DNA of 46,999 nucleotides from SIG454 sp045578465 (GCA_045578465.1 JAZNKJ010000049.1:1-46999); one strand, 5' to 3'. Shown: positions 16,501 to 25,262, counted from the stretch's first letter. Notes: a model not told the origin generated them from the sequence alone. Numbers and translations: made by a program.

Positions 16501-16800
16501 TTCAAGTTTTTGTATTGTTCTTTCCGCAACAAAAAGCTTGCCTGCCTTGTCGATATATTTAAGACGAAGAGGGCCTACCTCAGAAAAGACCATATTGCAA
16601 AGCCTTGAAAAAGTCAGAACCTCAACCAAAAGCTGAGAAGAAAGCCCGAGAGTTTTAATCATTCTCTGCTCCTCGTCAAGCGACGCCTGTTCAGGCACTA
16701 AAATAAAAGACTTCTTCCCGCTTTTTATATTCTCACGGATTTTGTCGTATATATATTCAGTTTTTCCTGAGCCTTTTTGCCCATAGATAAATCTTAACAT
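13576..16800 (-). CDS. addB: AddB, helicase-nuclease subunit B of AddAB
   Basis: Subunit of the RecBCD-like AddAB complex that processes double-strand breaks for recombination. An N-terminal Walker A motif (GQKGSGKT, about 7-14) starts the inactivated helicase region. The C-terminal RecB-type nuclease has GFIDRID followed by VDYKSS (about 895-920). The iron-sulfur cysteines are one in KYNSCAFSYF and three in CRYCKFSSVC at the end. About 1074 aa. I prefer the ATG of MLRFIYGQ (AGGTG 6 nt upstream) over a GTG three codons earlier. addA, its usual neighbour, is not in the window. Confidence 0.94.
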   Translation of the reverse strand: MLRFIYGQKGSGKTEYIYDKIRENIKSGKKSFILVPEQASLDEEQRMIKTLGLSSQLLVEVLTFSRLCNMVFSEVGPLRLKYIDKAGKLFVAERTIQKLEKSLLYYGKNVHQRGFAKMTAKLISELKRYGVTPEALKEASEKDCETEFSKKLSDIALIYEEYDNLIKGKYSDAEENLISVVPGILKSGLFEGEVFVSGFKSFTPVEHLAITELMKKADMTVSLCTDTLSDTDGIFSSSVYTYNKIKTDAKMAGIEIGESALINNKQGANPELDHLKENYFKYPDNIYKEETQNISLITAKDSYDEAKKCAELISSLCREKGYKHRDFLILARNTESYKASLSAIFSEMGISCYINQQKSLSKNAFIRKVLAVAEILAYGFSYERIMPVVSFSNDDYIREEADVFENYVLASNITHKYWNSKEDWTFSPDDERISLETVNKVKRLSVNRILDLLESIRGRKTVGDICRGLLAYIKAEGLGELMAKRVDDFNQKGKSDRALEYTRAWNDFSSVISQMEQCMGDEFITYEKFYEIIREAFAEIKINIAPPLSDQVTFAEIDTFRKSDAKVVFVLGLNDGVFPKGYIEEGMLSDIERDVLSEYGIELAPTADFKRREEQNLIYNVLASPQEMLFLSVPLGDKEGKAKIRSEIVDRVLTLFPNLNRIEEMDALPDSPREIFKTLLCTLVRVKGEIDELSSQDKMIYDYFAKDEGLKEELKEYVASIKAYSPEEKLSAETAKKLYGQKLMLSVSKLEKYNSCAFSYFMNYGLFAKERLKKGFEANDTGSILHETLEVYLRGLKEKDADYSRITYEELKKDISEIAKRITEKSDELLYETSPYYRYVAFRMIGVATATAWEIVKFYANSCFRPYGFEVEIGKDGPFEGMRFMAGDCEASIRGFIDRIDMAEIDGEKYINIVDYKSSVKDTNENLEKVGVQIQPLVYASVARDNLGATPSGMMYIHMGEPLLDFKNEPDDETLQKERQKSIEIKGIILNENDLPLSMDQREKEGKGYIPHGKSSALTREEMESRIKNAEEKAKETAEKIVSGRIEINPYNAKDYSACRYCKFSSVCGKRVKI

Positions 16801-16817
16801 ATTCCTCACCTAAGAAC

Positions 16818-16846
16818 ATTTTATCATACTGAAATATTTTTTGCAA
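16818..16846 (-). promoter_or_regulatory. Candidate promoter for addB
   Basis: Minus-strand TTGCAA (16846-16841), 17-bp spacer, TAAAAT (16823-16818). It overlaps the tail of the gdhA terminator and would give a leader of only about 11 nt, so it is less certain than the others. Confidence 0.5.
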
Positions 16847-16850
16847 CAAA

Positions 16851-16881
16851 AAAGCGAAAACGGAAAAACCGTTTTCGCTTT
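16851..16881. terminator. Intrinsic terminator after gdhA
   Basis: Perfect 13-bp stem (16851-16863 with 16869-16881), 5-nt loop, followed on the minus strand by TTTTTTG. It separates gdhA from addB. Confidence 0.9.
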
Positions 16882-16895
16882 TGCTTTTTTATGAA

Positions 16896-18245
16896 TTAGA
16901 TAATACCCTGTGCCATCATAGCTTCTGCAACTTTCTCAAAGCCTGCAATGTTTGCACCAGCGATGAGGTTTCCTTCCATACCATAACGCTTTGCAGCACT
17001 GCTACAATTGTTATAGATGTTAACCATAATGCCGTGAAGCTTTTCGTCAACTTCTTCTCTTGACCAGGAAAGACGCATACTGTTCTGGCTCATTTCAAGA
17101 GCAGAAACTGCAACACCGCCGGCGTTAACAGCCTTAGACGGAGCAACAACAACGCCGTTTTCCAAGAGATATGCAACAGCCTCAGCAGTTGTTGGCATAT
17201 TGGAAACTTCGATATAATACTTTGTGCCGTTGGCAACAATCTTCTTTGCATCTTCTATCTGAACTTCGTTCTGAGTTGCGCAAGGAAGAACAACATCAAC
17301 CTTAACGCCCCATGGCTTCTCGCCCTTAACGAACTTAGCACCAAACTTGTCGGCATAGTCTTCAACCTTATCGCGACCTGATGCTCTCATTTCAAGCATA
17401 TAAGCAGCCTTTTCTTCTGTTATGCCGTCTTCGTCATAAACATAGCCGTCAGGACCTGAAATTGTAAGAACCTTACCGCCGAGCTGATTTATCTTTAAAA
17501 CAGCACCCCAAGCAACATTACCAAAGCCTGATACTGCAAAAGTCTTGCCTTTAATGCTGTCTCCGCAGCCCTTTAAAACTTCATCGCAGAAATAAACTGC
17601 GCCAAAGCCTGTTGCCTCAGGACGGATTAAGCTTCCGCCGTAAGAAATACCCTTACCTGTAAGAACAGCATTTTCAAAGTTGTTGCAAATTCTCTTATAC
17701 TGACCGAAAAGGTACCCGATTTCTCTTGCGCCAACACCGATATCTCCTGCCGGAACATCCACATGGGATCCGATATGGCGGGAAAGCTCTGTCATAAAGC
17801 TCTGACAGAATCTCATAATTTCGCCGTCGCTCTTACCTCTTGGGTCGAAATCGCTACCACCCTTACCGCCACCGATTGGAAGACCTGTAAGAGAGTTTTT
17901 AAATGTCTGTTCAAAACCTAAGAACTTAATAATTCCAAGATAAACAGACGGATGGAAACGAAGACCACCCTTATAAGGTCCGATTGCGCTGTTGAACTGA
18001 ACACGGAAACCTCTGTTTACCTGAACATTTCCATTGTCGTCAACCCACGGAACTCTGAAACTGATTGTTCTTTCAGGTTCAACTATTCTTTCGATAAGGC
18101 CAGCCTTTTCATATTCAGGATGCGCCTCAATAACAGGCTCTAAGGATTCTAAAACCTCTTCAACTGCCTGATGGAACTCAGGCTCGCCTGCGTTTCTCTT
18201 AACAACAGTTTCCATAACCGTTTTAAGATACTCGTTCTTTAACAT
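16896..18245 (-). CDS. gdhA: Glutamate dehydrogenase (probably NADP-dependent)
   Basis: Interconverts 2-oxoglutarate plus ammonium and glutamate, linking carbon and nitrogen metabolism. The substrate domain shows YKGGLRFHPSV (K92), the signature GLPIGGGKGGSDFDPRGKSD with catalytic K128, and PAGDIGVG with D168; the nucleotide domain has VSGFGNVAWGA. Length of 449 aa is that of the hexameric small GDHs, often NADP-specific, though cofactor choice is inferred. I chose the ATG of MLKNEYLKTV because AAAGGGG lies upstream and homologues begin there; the longest frame adds 26 unrelated residues. Confidence 0.95.
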   Translation of the reverse strand: MLKNEYLKTVMETVVKRNAGEPEFHQAVEEVLESLEPVIEAHPEYEKAGLIERIVEPERTISFRVPWVDDNGNVQVNRGFRVQFNSAIGPYKGGLRFHPSVYLGIIKFLGFEQTFKNSLTGLPIGGGKGGSDFDPRGKSDGEIMRFCQSFMTELSRHIGSHVDVPAGDIGVGAREIGYLFGQYKRICNNFENAVLTGKGISYGGSLIRPEATGFGAVYFCDEVLKGCGDSIKGKTFAVSGFGNVAWGAVLKINQLGGKVLTISGPDGYVYDEDGITEEKAAYMLEMRASGRDKVEDYADKFGAKFVKGEKPWGVKVDVVLPCATQNEVQIEDAKKIVANGTKYYIEVSNMPTTAEAVAYLLENGVVVAPSKAVNAGGVAVSALEMSQNSMRLSWSREEVDEKLHGIMVNIYNNCSSAAKRYGMEGNLIAGANIAGFEKVAEAMMAQGII

Positions 18246-18261
18246 ATATATACCCCTTTTC

Positions 18262-18323
18262 TGTTGCAGTTGCAACAAATAAACTATAAAAAATATAATA
18301 CTACAATTTTTTAAATTTTTCAA
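18262..18323 (-). promoter_or_regulatory. gdhA promoter and palindrome in its leader
   Basis: Minus-strand -35 TTGAAA (18323-18318), 17-bp spacer, -10 TATTAT (18300-18295); start near 18288. Between the start and the ribosome binding site lies an inverted repeat of TGTTGCA and TGCAACA separated by 2 bp (18262-18277), a candidate operator. A second possible promoter, TTGATT-N18-TATAAT, lies upstream (18394-18365). Confidence 0.65.
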
Positions 18324-18418
18324 GAGTATAGGAAAAATTTTTCAAACTTTTTTGAGCTGTCCAAATTATAACACACCTGTCCTGCTATAATCAAGACATA
18401 GAAAGGTGGTAATACTTT

Positions 18419-18667
18419 ATGAAAAACACAAAAACATTTTTTAAGCTTTTAATTTTTGCAGGTATATTTATTCTTTTAGGAACGGCAGGGGCAAGCGATT
18501 TGGATAAAATCGGGATTGCAGAAATTCTCTCTAACGCCCTTTTAAGCTTCTCTCTCATTTTAGTTGGAAGATTCGGCCTTGCTGTTTTAAAACTTCGAAA
18601 CACTAAAAGACGGAGAATGGTAACCACAAGAAGAAAAGCACAGCACGGTCTTCCATCCGTAGCATAA
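18419..18667 (+). CDS. Small membrane protein of unknown function
   Basis: 82 aa, preceded by AAAGGTGG 9 nt before the ATG. Two hydrophobic stretches are visible, FFKLLIFAGIFILLGTAGA (about 7-25) and ILSNALLSFSLILVGRFGLA (about 36-55), followed by a very basic tail (KLRNTKRRRMVTTRRKAQ). This suggests a two-helix membrane protein with a cytoplasmic basic tail. I do not recognise the family. It is followed 11 nt later by a 32-codon gene with its own strong site and a shared terminator, so the two probably form an operon. Confidence 0.6.
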   Translation: MKNTKTFFKLLIFAGIFILLGTAGASDLDKIGIAEILSNALLSFSLILVGRFGLAVLKLRNTKRRRMVTTRRKAQHGLPSVA

Positions 18668-18678
18668 GGAGGTTTATT

Positions 18679-18777
18679 ATGAAAGGTTATAACACACAGT
18701 ACGGTTACATGGGATATGTCGACGGGACATATATCCTTTTCGCAACAGAAGACGACTATTTAGAATACTTAAACTAA
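18679..18777 (+). CDS. 32-residue tyrosine-rich small protein
   Basis: A short frame with an excellent AAGGAGG site 6 nt before its ATG. The peptide begins MKGYNTQYGYMGYVDG and ends EDDYLEYLN, with seven tyrosines in 32 residues; it is acidic at the C-terminus and has no signal or membrane segment. I have a vague memory of similar YGYMGYV peptides in other Clostridia but cannot verify it. The strong start, the coding-like length and the terminator 3 nt after the stop argue that it is expressed. Function unknown. Confidence 0.6.
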   Translation: MKGYNTQYGYMGYVDGTYILFATEDDYLEYLN

Positions 18778-18812
18778 AAAGGAGCATCTTTTGATGCTCC
18801 TTTATTTTATTA
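18776..18812. terminator. Bidirectional terminator between small plus-strand genes and permease
   Basis: Perfect 8-bp stem GGAGCATC/GATGCTCC (18781-18788, 18793-18800) with a TTTT loop, T-rich on both sides. It ends both the small plus-strand operon and the five-gene minus-strand unit. Confidence 0.9.
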
Positions 18813-19910
18813 TAAGCATAAATGCCGTGAGAATTATCACAAAGGCAAAATTATATAAGGAAAACATTCCTATGTATTTAAGGGTTTCTCCTGGGTTGTG
18901 TTTAATATATTCCCTGAAAGTTATGAGTGACGCAAGGGAAGCAATCAGGGTCCCCGCTCCGCCGATATTTACCCCTAAAAGAAGTTCTCCGTAATTTTCC
19001 GTAAACCGAGAAAGCAAGATTGCAGATGGGACATTGCTTATAAACTGGCAGGAGATAACGGAAAACACCATTGTTCCTTTTTCCAAAAGGCCTGACAAAA
19101 CCTCTCTGACTGCGCCAACCCTTGCCATATTCCCTGAAAAAATGAAAAAAATACAAAGGTTAAAAGGAGGGGATAGTCCACCATTTTAAGAGCCTTTCTG
19201 TCAATCCATAAAAGCACCGCTGGGATTACAACAAGCCCCCACCAGTAAGGTATGCCTCGGAACACTATCAGAATAGAAAAGGCAAACAGCAAAAGATAGA
19301 GAGCCGTTTTCCCTCTTGGGTAGCCGACTTCTTCCTCGTCTAATTCCAAAGGCTCCTTCTTAACCGCTACAAAGCAGATAAGGGTTATAAGCACCACCGA
19401 CAAAATAAAAGGGGGAGCCATTATTCCCATAAACTCCAATGTGGGAATATGGAATTTACTGTAAATATATAAATTCTGGGGATTGCCAAAAGGGGTCAGC
19501 ATTCCACCTAAGTTTGCCGCAATGTTTTGCATTATAAAGGTAAACGCCATATACTTTTCTTTATTTGTTGTAACCAGAACAAAATAGCCAAGAGGCAAGA
19601 AAGTAAGGAGCGCCATATCATTTGCAATAAGCATTGAGCCTATAAAAGTTATATAGACAAGGGCGAGGATTGCCGACCTTGCCGTCTTGAATTTCTCAAC
19701 TATCTTCCTTGCAAGGATATAGAAAAACTTTATGTTTTTAAGAGCGCAAACAGTTGCAAGGACACAGAAAAGACAGGTCAGGGTCTTAAAATCGAAATAG
19801 GAAATATACTCTTTGTCGGGGCGGACAAAAAAGCTCGTTACCGCCGCCGCCAAAAAGGCAATTACCATAACAATATTCTTTCTTAAAAATCCTGTTATTC
19901 CTTTTGTCAT
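18802..19910 (-). pseudogene. Anion permease of the IT superfamily (ArsB/NhaD/CitMHS-like), frameshifted
   Basis: Two frames together give one permease of about 369 aa. The N-terminal part (from 19910) has about eight hydrophobic helices and the family segments GSMLIANDMALLTFLPLGY and NIAANLGGMLTPFGNPQNLY. The frame then goes off in a run of seven Ts (A-run at 19145-19151 on plus). Adding one T restores the homologous reading FIFSGNMARVGAVREVLSGL and the second half, with QFISNVPSAILLSRF and NIGGAGTLIASLASLI. The substrate is unknown (citrate, arsenite or Na+/H+ are family options). It lies 11 nt after polC. It could be a true pseudogene, a phase-variable gene, slippage-rescued, or a sequencing error. 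Confidence 0.75.
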
Positions 19911-19921
19911 TTTCTGTTCCT

Positions 19922-22900
19922 TTATACTTCAAAAAGTGAAATCTGGCTTGTTTCAGGGAGAGAATCAAGACATCCGTTCTGCGCCAGAGTTTCCATAACG
20001 CTTTTGTTTATCTTGGCGCGGTTTTTAAGGTCCTCACGGGACAAGAACTCGCCACTCTTTCGTGCCTCCACAATGCTTTCCGCCGCCGCAGTTCCGACGC
20101 CGCCAAAGGCATTAAGAGGCGGAAGAATTTTTCCGTCAACCTTTAAGAATTTCTTAGCGTCGGACTTATAAAGGTCAACGGGTAGAAATTCAAAGCCTCT
20201 TTGATACATCTCGTGAACCAGTTCCATAATAGTAAACAAGCTCTTTTCAGTTGCGGATAAGTTCTGGGCGTGTTTAAGCTTTTGCATTTCCGCAACCAAA
20301 AGCTTATCGCCCTTTGCCATAATCTCCGCATCAAAAAGGTCGGCCCTGACTGTAAAATATGCAATATAGAAATCGATTGGGAAATGAACCTTAAAATATG
20401 CAACACGGAAGCCCATCATAACATACGCTGCCGCGTGGGCTTTCGGGAACATATACTTAATCTTTTTACAGGACTCAATATACCAGCTCGGCACATTATT
20501 TGCAATCATAGCGTCCTCATATTCTTTTGGCATTCCCTCTTTTGCCGCTCTTCCTTTACGGACGAACTCCATAATGTTAAACGCCATTTTAGGTTCAAGG
20601 CCTTTTAATATGAGATAAGTCATAATATCGTCACGAAGACCGATAACCTCTGAAAGTGAGGCAATTCCCTTTTTAACCAAATCCTGAGCGTTGTTAAGCC
20701 AAACATCTGTTCCGTGAGAAAGACCTGCGATTATGACAAGCTCATAGAAGGTGGTTGGGAGCGTGTCTAAGAGCATTTGACGGGTAAAGGATGTTCCAAA
20801 CTCAGGGATACCGAAAGTTCCGACCTTGCTGTCAATTTGTTCAGGAGTTACCCCGATTGCGTCGGTGCTTTTGAATATGCTCATAGTCTCTGGGTCGTCA
20901 AGAGGAATTTCCAGAGCGTTAACCCCTGTTAAATCTTCAAGCATACGAATTGTTGACGGGTCATCGTGGCCCAGTATATCAAGTTTTAATAGGTTGTCAT
21001 GGATTGAATGGAAATCAAAATGAGTTGTTATGATTCCTGAATCCTTTTTATCAGCAGGGTGCTGAATGGGGCAGAAATCGTGGATATCCATATCTTTCGG
21101 GCAGACGATAACGCCGCCAGGGTGCTGGCCTGTTGTGTTTTTAATATCCTCCATACCCCTTGAAACTCTCTTGATTTCAGCCATAGGGGCGTTTATTCCC
21201 TTTTGTTCGTAATACTTTTTAGCAAAACCGATAGCAGTCTTATCCGCAATTGTACCGATTGTTCCTGCTTTAAATACAAAACCTTCGCCGAAAAGCTCTT
21301 CAACATATTTATGAGCTGTCGCCTGATACTCCCCTGAGAAGTTAAGGTCGATATCAGGGACCTTGTCCCCCTCAAAGCCTAAGAAGGTTTCAAAAGGAAT
21401 GTTAAAGCCGTCCTTTTTCATTTCTGCCCCACATTCAGGGCAAGCCTTTGGAGGCATATCAATTCCGATTGTATATTCTCCCTGAGTGAAGAACTCGCTG
21501 TGCTTACATTTCGGGCATATATAGTGAGGACAAAGGGCGTTAACCTCTGTTATGCCTGCAAGATACGCCGCAAAGGATGAGCCGACAGAGCCTCGGGAGC
21601 CAACCAGATACCCCGCCTCGTTAGACTTTTTAACAAGCTTATGGGCAATCATATACATAACTGAATAGCCGTATCCCAAAATACAGCTCAGCTCTCTGTC
21701 CATTCTCTCTTTAACAATATCAGGGAGAGGATTTCCATAAATCTCATAGGCCTTATTACGGCACATCTCCTCCAAATCCCTCTCGCTGTTTTCAATAGAC
21801 GGAGGATAAGACCCGCTCCGAAGCGGTTTTAACTCTTCAATCATATCTGCAATATAATTTGTGTTATCTATAACAATTTCCCTTGCAACATCGTCGCCCA
21901 GATAGCTGAATTCTTCCAGCATTTCCTCAGTTGTTCTGAAATAGAGAGGAGCCTGCTTGTCCGCATCGGAATACCCCTGAGCGCCCTGCAACACCTGACG
22001 ATAGAGCGCGTCAGACGGGTCCATAAAATGAACATCACAAGTGGCAACAACTTTTTTACCCATCTCTTTTCCAAGACGGACAACCTCGCGGTTCATATTT
22101 TTAATATCTTCTATGCTTGAAACCTCGCCGTTTCTCAGCATAAACTCGTTATTCCCAAGAGGCTGAATTTCAAGGTAATCATAAAATTCTGCAATAGCCT
22201 TTATTTCGCTTTCAGGCTTTTTATCTCTGATTGCTCTGTAAAGCTCGCCCTGTTCACAGGCAGAGCCGATAATAAGACCGTCGCGGTGTTTTAAAAGCTC
22301 GCTCTTTGGAATTCTGGGTCTTTTATAGAAATAGTCAATATTGGACTTGGAAATAAGACGGTAAAGATTTTTTATCCCCGTCATATTTTTCGCAAGCAAA
22401 ATAATGTGATGATACTGTTGCTTCAAGAATTCAGGTCGGGATTTTATATCAAACTCCTCGCCCTTTCTTGCCCTCTCATCACGCATATCCATCATCTTTA
22501 TAAAAGCCTCTGCCGTTGCTGTTGCATCGTCCACGGCCCTGTGATGATTTTCCAAGCTTATATTAAGACGGTTACACAAAACTTCAAGGTTATGCTTTTT
22601 CTCCTCAGGGAAAATCTCCTTGGAAATTTCAACCGTATCCATTACTCTGTTATTAAATTCAAGGCCAAGTCTTCTGCACTCCTCTGTTACAAAGGAAACA
22701 TCAAACTTTGCGTTATGGGCAACCGCAATGGCTCCGCCCATAAACTCCAAAAAGTCAGGCATAACCTTAGAAATGTCAGGGCAATCCTTAACCATTTCAT
22801 CGGAAATTCCCGTAAGATTTGTTATGTTTTCAGGGATTGGCTTTAAAGGATTAACCAAAGCGGAGAAAGTCTTGGTCATTACTCCGTTTTCAATTTTAAT

Positions 22901-24196
22901 TGCGCCAATCTCGGTTATCTTCTCCTGCTTTGCATCAAGGCCTGTTGTTTCAAGGTCGAAAACAACATAGGTTTCGCCCTTATAACTGTAATTTTTCCAG
23001 AGAGGCACATCGTTTACAAAATACGCCTCTGTTCCATAAATAACCTTAATGTCCTTACCTGCTTTTTTGAGCTTGCCTGCTATGCCCTGAGCCTCAGGGA
23101 ATGCCTGGGCAACCCCGTGGTCTGTTATGGCGATAGCGCTGTGTCCCCAGTCAGCAGCACGGCTTATTAAATCGCTTGCTGAGGTTATGGCATCCTTTGC
23201 ACTCATTTTGGTATGCAAATGAAGCTCAACACGCTTTTTCGGTGCGTTATCCTCACGGGCAGGGGGATTTTCCATCTTCTCCATTGAGAGAACATTGAAC
23301 TTAAACTCGTGGGCATAGTCGTCCATTTTATACTCCCCACGAACTTTTAAAATATTACCTTTCTTAATAGAAGGAAGAGCCTTTGCAATTTTTTCGCTCT
23401 TTGAGAATATATGGCAGGATACTGCCCAGTCATTATCCCCTAAATCAAAGTCAACAACTGTGTTTCCTGTAAGCTTGCCGTTTTTCATAAGCTCACGGAC
23501 TTCGCAGTCAATAATTTCTCCTTGTATAACAATTATTCCAAGCCCCTCAACAACATCAATCATAGGGGTTACCTTTTTCTCTTTTATCGGCGTGCCAAAA
23601 ATATGTCCGGAAGAGAGGGCAGGCTTTTTGGAAACTGTTTCACTTTTCCCTGCAACAAAGGTTGCCGCTTCTTTGCTCTTTTCTTCCGTAATCTCGTCAC
23701 GGTTTTTAATATAAGCCTCTTTATCAAACTCGTCGCAGTTAATTTCACAGCTGTAATTTCCGCCCAGTTCCCCGTTGACAATTTTTGAGGCAATTCTCTC
23801 AATGTCACTGTTTCTTAAAATGGACGCTCCGCCGTGACTTGTCTTTATTATAATTTTGTCATCCTCAATATGCGCTGTTGCGCTTTGCAAAAACATCTTG
23901 CAGGATGGAATTTTTCTGCACAAAGTTTTGACGAGGTTTTCTCCATAGTCCTCGTCAAATTCCACTCCGTCATAATTAATTTCAACCTCTAAATTTTCTA
24001 AGGAATACTGATTTTTGGCTTGCTCAATAAAACCAAAAAGCTGTTCCTCTTCAATAAGAGAAACGCTTTTCAGCACGACACTGACCCGATTATTTTTAAC
24101 ATCCAGGTCGGCTTTAACTATTTCTGCCGCCTCCAAAACTTTTGCAAAGCTTTCAAGGACGGTAACTTTGTCGAATAAATCAAGTAAGTTTGCCAA
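19922..24196 (-). CDS. polC: DNA polymerase III alpha subunit, PolC type (Gram-positive)
   Basis: Main replicative polymerase with built-in proofreading. In order: an N-terminal domain, an OB fold (about 220-305), the first PHP half with ELHLHT (324-329) and TDHG (358-361), a DEDD exonuclease with VVFDLETTG (about 411-419), the zinc module C894/C897/C919/C922, and the catalytic PDIDLNF (D948, D950). A QISLF clamp-binding motif lies at the very end. 1424 aa is normal. It begins with TTG; an in-frame stop lies just upstream and AAAGGA precedes it. It follows ispG by 13 nt. Confidence 0.96.
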   Translation of the reverse strand: MANLLDLFDKVTVLESFAKVLEAAEIVKADLDVKNNRVSVVLKSVSLIEEEQLFGFIEQAKNQYSLENLEVEINYDGVEFDEDYGENLVKTLCRKIPSCKMFLQSATAHIEDDKIIIKTSHGGASILRNSDIERIASKIVNGELGGNYSCEINCDEFDKEAYIKNRDEITEEKSKEAATFVAGKSETVSKKPALSSGHIFGTPIKEKKVTPMIDVVEGLGIIVIQGEIIDCEVRELMKNGKLTGNTVVDFDLGDNDWAVSCHIFSKSEKIAKALPSIKKGNILKVRGEYKMDDYAHEFKFNVLSMEKMENPPAREDNAPKKRVELHLHTKMSAKDAITSASDLISRAADWGHSAIAITDHGVAQAFPEAQGIAGKLKKAGKDIKVIYGTEAYFVNDVPLWKNYSYKGETYVVFDLETTGLDAKQEKITEIGAIKIENGVMTKTFSALVNPLKPIPENITNLTGISDEMVKDCPDISKVMPDFLEFMGGAIAVAHNAKFDVSFVTEECRRLGLEFNNRVMDTVEISKEIFPEEKKHNLEVLCNRLNISLENHHRAVDDATATAEAFIKMMDMRDERARKGEEFDIKSRPEFLKQQYHHIILLAKNMTGIKNLYRLISKSNIDYFYKRPRIPKSELLKHRDGLIIGSACEQGELYRAIRDKKPESEIKAIAEFYDYLEIQPLGNNEFMLRNGEVSSIEDIKNMNREVVRLGKEMGKKVVATCDVHFMDPSDALYRQVLQGAQGYSDADKQAPLYFRTTEEMLEEFSYLGDDVAREIVIDNTNYIADMIEELKPLRSGSYPPSIENSERDLEEMCRNKAYEIYGNPLPDIVKERMDRELSCILGYGYSVMYMIAHKLVKKSNEAGYLVGSRGSVGSSFAAYLAGITEVNALCPHYICPKCKHSEFFTQGEYTIGIDMPPKACPECGAEMKKDGFNIPFETFLGFEGDKVPDIDLNFSGEYQATAHKYVEELFGEGFVFKAGTIGTIADKTAIGFAKKYYEQKGINAPMAEIKRVSRGMEDIKNTTGQHPGGVIVCPKDMDIHDFCPIQHPADKKDSGIITTHFDFHSIHDNLLKLDILGHDDPSTIRMLEDLTGVNALEIPLDDPETMSIFKSTDAIGVTPEQIDSKVGTFGIPEFGTSFTRQMLLDTLPTTFYELVIIAGLSHGTDVWLNNAQDLVKKGIASLSEVIGLRDDIMTYLILKGLEPKMAFNIMEFVRKGRAAKEGMPKEYEDAMIANNVPSWYIESCKKIKYMFPKAHAAAYVMMGFRVAYFKVHFPIDFYIAYFTVRADLFDAEIMAKGDKLLVAEMQKLKHAQNLSATEKSLFTIMELVHEMYQRGFEFLPVDLYKSDAKKFLKVDGKILPPLNAFGGVGTAAAESIVEARKSGEFLSREDLKNRAKINKSVMETLAQNGCLDSLPETSQISLFEV

Positions 24197-24209
24197 AATA
24201 ATCTATCCT

Positions 24210-25241
24210 TTACATCTTATCAATTTCAGAAAGTAAAACCTCTATAATTTTATCCTCAGGAATTTTGCCTACTATTTCCCCTGACTTAAAAAGCATAGCG
24301 CATCCGTCTCCGCCGGCGATGCCGATGTCTGCATCCTTTGCTTCCCCAGGGCCGTTAACAACGCAACCCATAACCGCAACGGTTATATCCTTTTTAATAT
24401 TTTTAACCGCCTCGGTTACCTCGTTTGCAATGGGGATTAAGTCAATTTTTGTTCGTCCACAGGTTGGGCAGGAAACAACCTTAACGGTTTTCTCCCCCAA
24501 ATCAAGGGCGGACAAAATCATTTTCGCCGCTTCAACCTCTTTTATAGGGTCGTCGGTTAAGGAAACTCTTATGGTATCCCCTATGCCGTCGGCAAGAAGA
24601 GAGCCAATTCCAATAGCGGATTTAACAAGACCGCCCGTATATGTTCCCGCCTCTGTTACCCCTATATGAAGAGGATAATCAAAGGTCTCTTTTGCAAGGC
24701 GATATGCCGCAATTGTCTTTTTAACATCTGAAGATTTCATAGAAACCACAATATCGGTAAAGTCATATTTCTCCATAAGACGAATATGGGAAAGGGCAGA
24801 CTCAACCATTCCCTCGGGAGTTATCCCGCCATACTTTGCGAGAATTTCTTTTTCCAAAGACCCGCCGTTAACACCAACACGAATGGGGATTTTGGCTTCC
24901 TTTGCCGCAAGAAGAACGGCCTTTGCCCTGTCCTCGCCACCTATGTTGCCGGGATTGATTCGAACCTTATCAATTCCCCGTTCAATGCACATTAAGGCAA
25001 GGCGGTAGTCAAAGTGGATATCCGCAACGAGAGGGACATTGGTCTTTGACTTAATCTCATAGACCGCCTTTGCACATTCCTCATCAGGAACTGCAAAACG
25101 GACAATGTCACACCCTGCCTCAGAAAGAGCATTTATCTGCTTAATTGTTGCGTCTGTGTCTGATGCGATAACATTTGTCATTGACTGAATGGCAATCCTC
25201 TCGCCCTGACCGATTTTAACTTTTCCGATTGAAACCTTCAT
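24210..25241 (-). CDS. ispG: 4-hydroxy-3-methylbut-2-enyl diphosphate synthase (flavodoxin)
   Basis: Penultimate step of the MEP isoprenoid pathway: reduces cyclic MEcPP to HMBPP with a [4Fe-4S] cluster. The cluster ligands C258, C261 (SCPTCGRTKID), C293 and E300 (GCVVNGPGEA) are present, and the TIM-barrel part shows IQSMTNV and ADIHFDYRLAL. 343 aa is on the short side of the bacterial form. In many Firmicutes ispG follows dxr and rseP and precedes polC; here polC is kept but an acyl-CoA synthetase takes the upstream place. Confidence 0.96.
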   Translation of the reverse strand: MKVSIGKVKIGQGERIAIQSMTNVIASDTDATIKQINALSEAGCDIVRFAVPDEECAKAVYEIKSKTNVPLVADIHFDYRLALMCIERGIDKVRINPGNIGGEDRAKAVLLAAKEAKIPIRVGVNGGSLEKEILAKYGGITPEGMVESALSHIRLMEKYDFTDIVVSMKSSDVKKTIAAYRLAKETFDYPLHIGVTEAGTYTGGLVKSAIGIGSLLADGIGDTIRVSLTDDPIKEVEAAKMILSALDLGEKTVKVVSCPTCGRTKIDLIPIANEVTEAVKNIKKDITVAVMGCVVNGPGEAKDADIGIAGGDGCAMLFKSGEIVGKIPEDKIIEVLLSEIDKM

Positions 25242-25262
25242 AGTATCATTCCCCGCTAAAAA

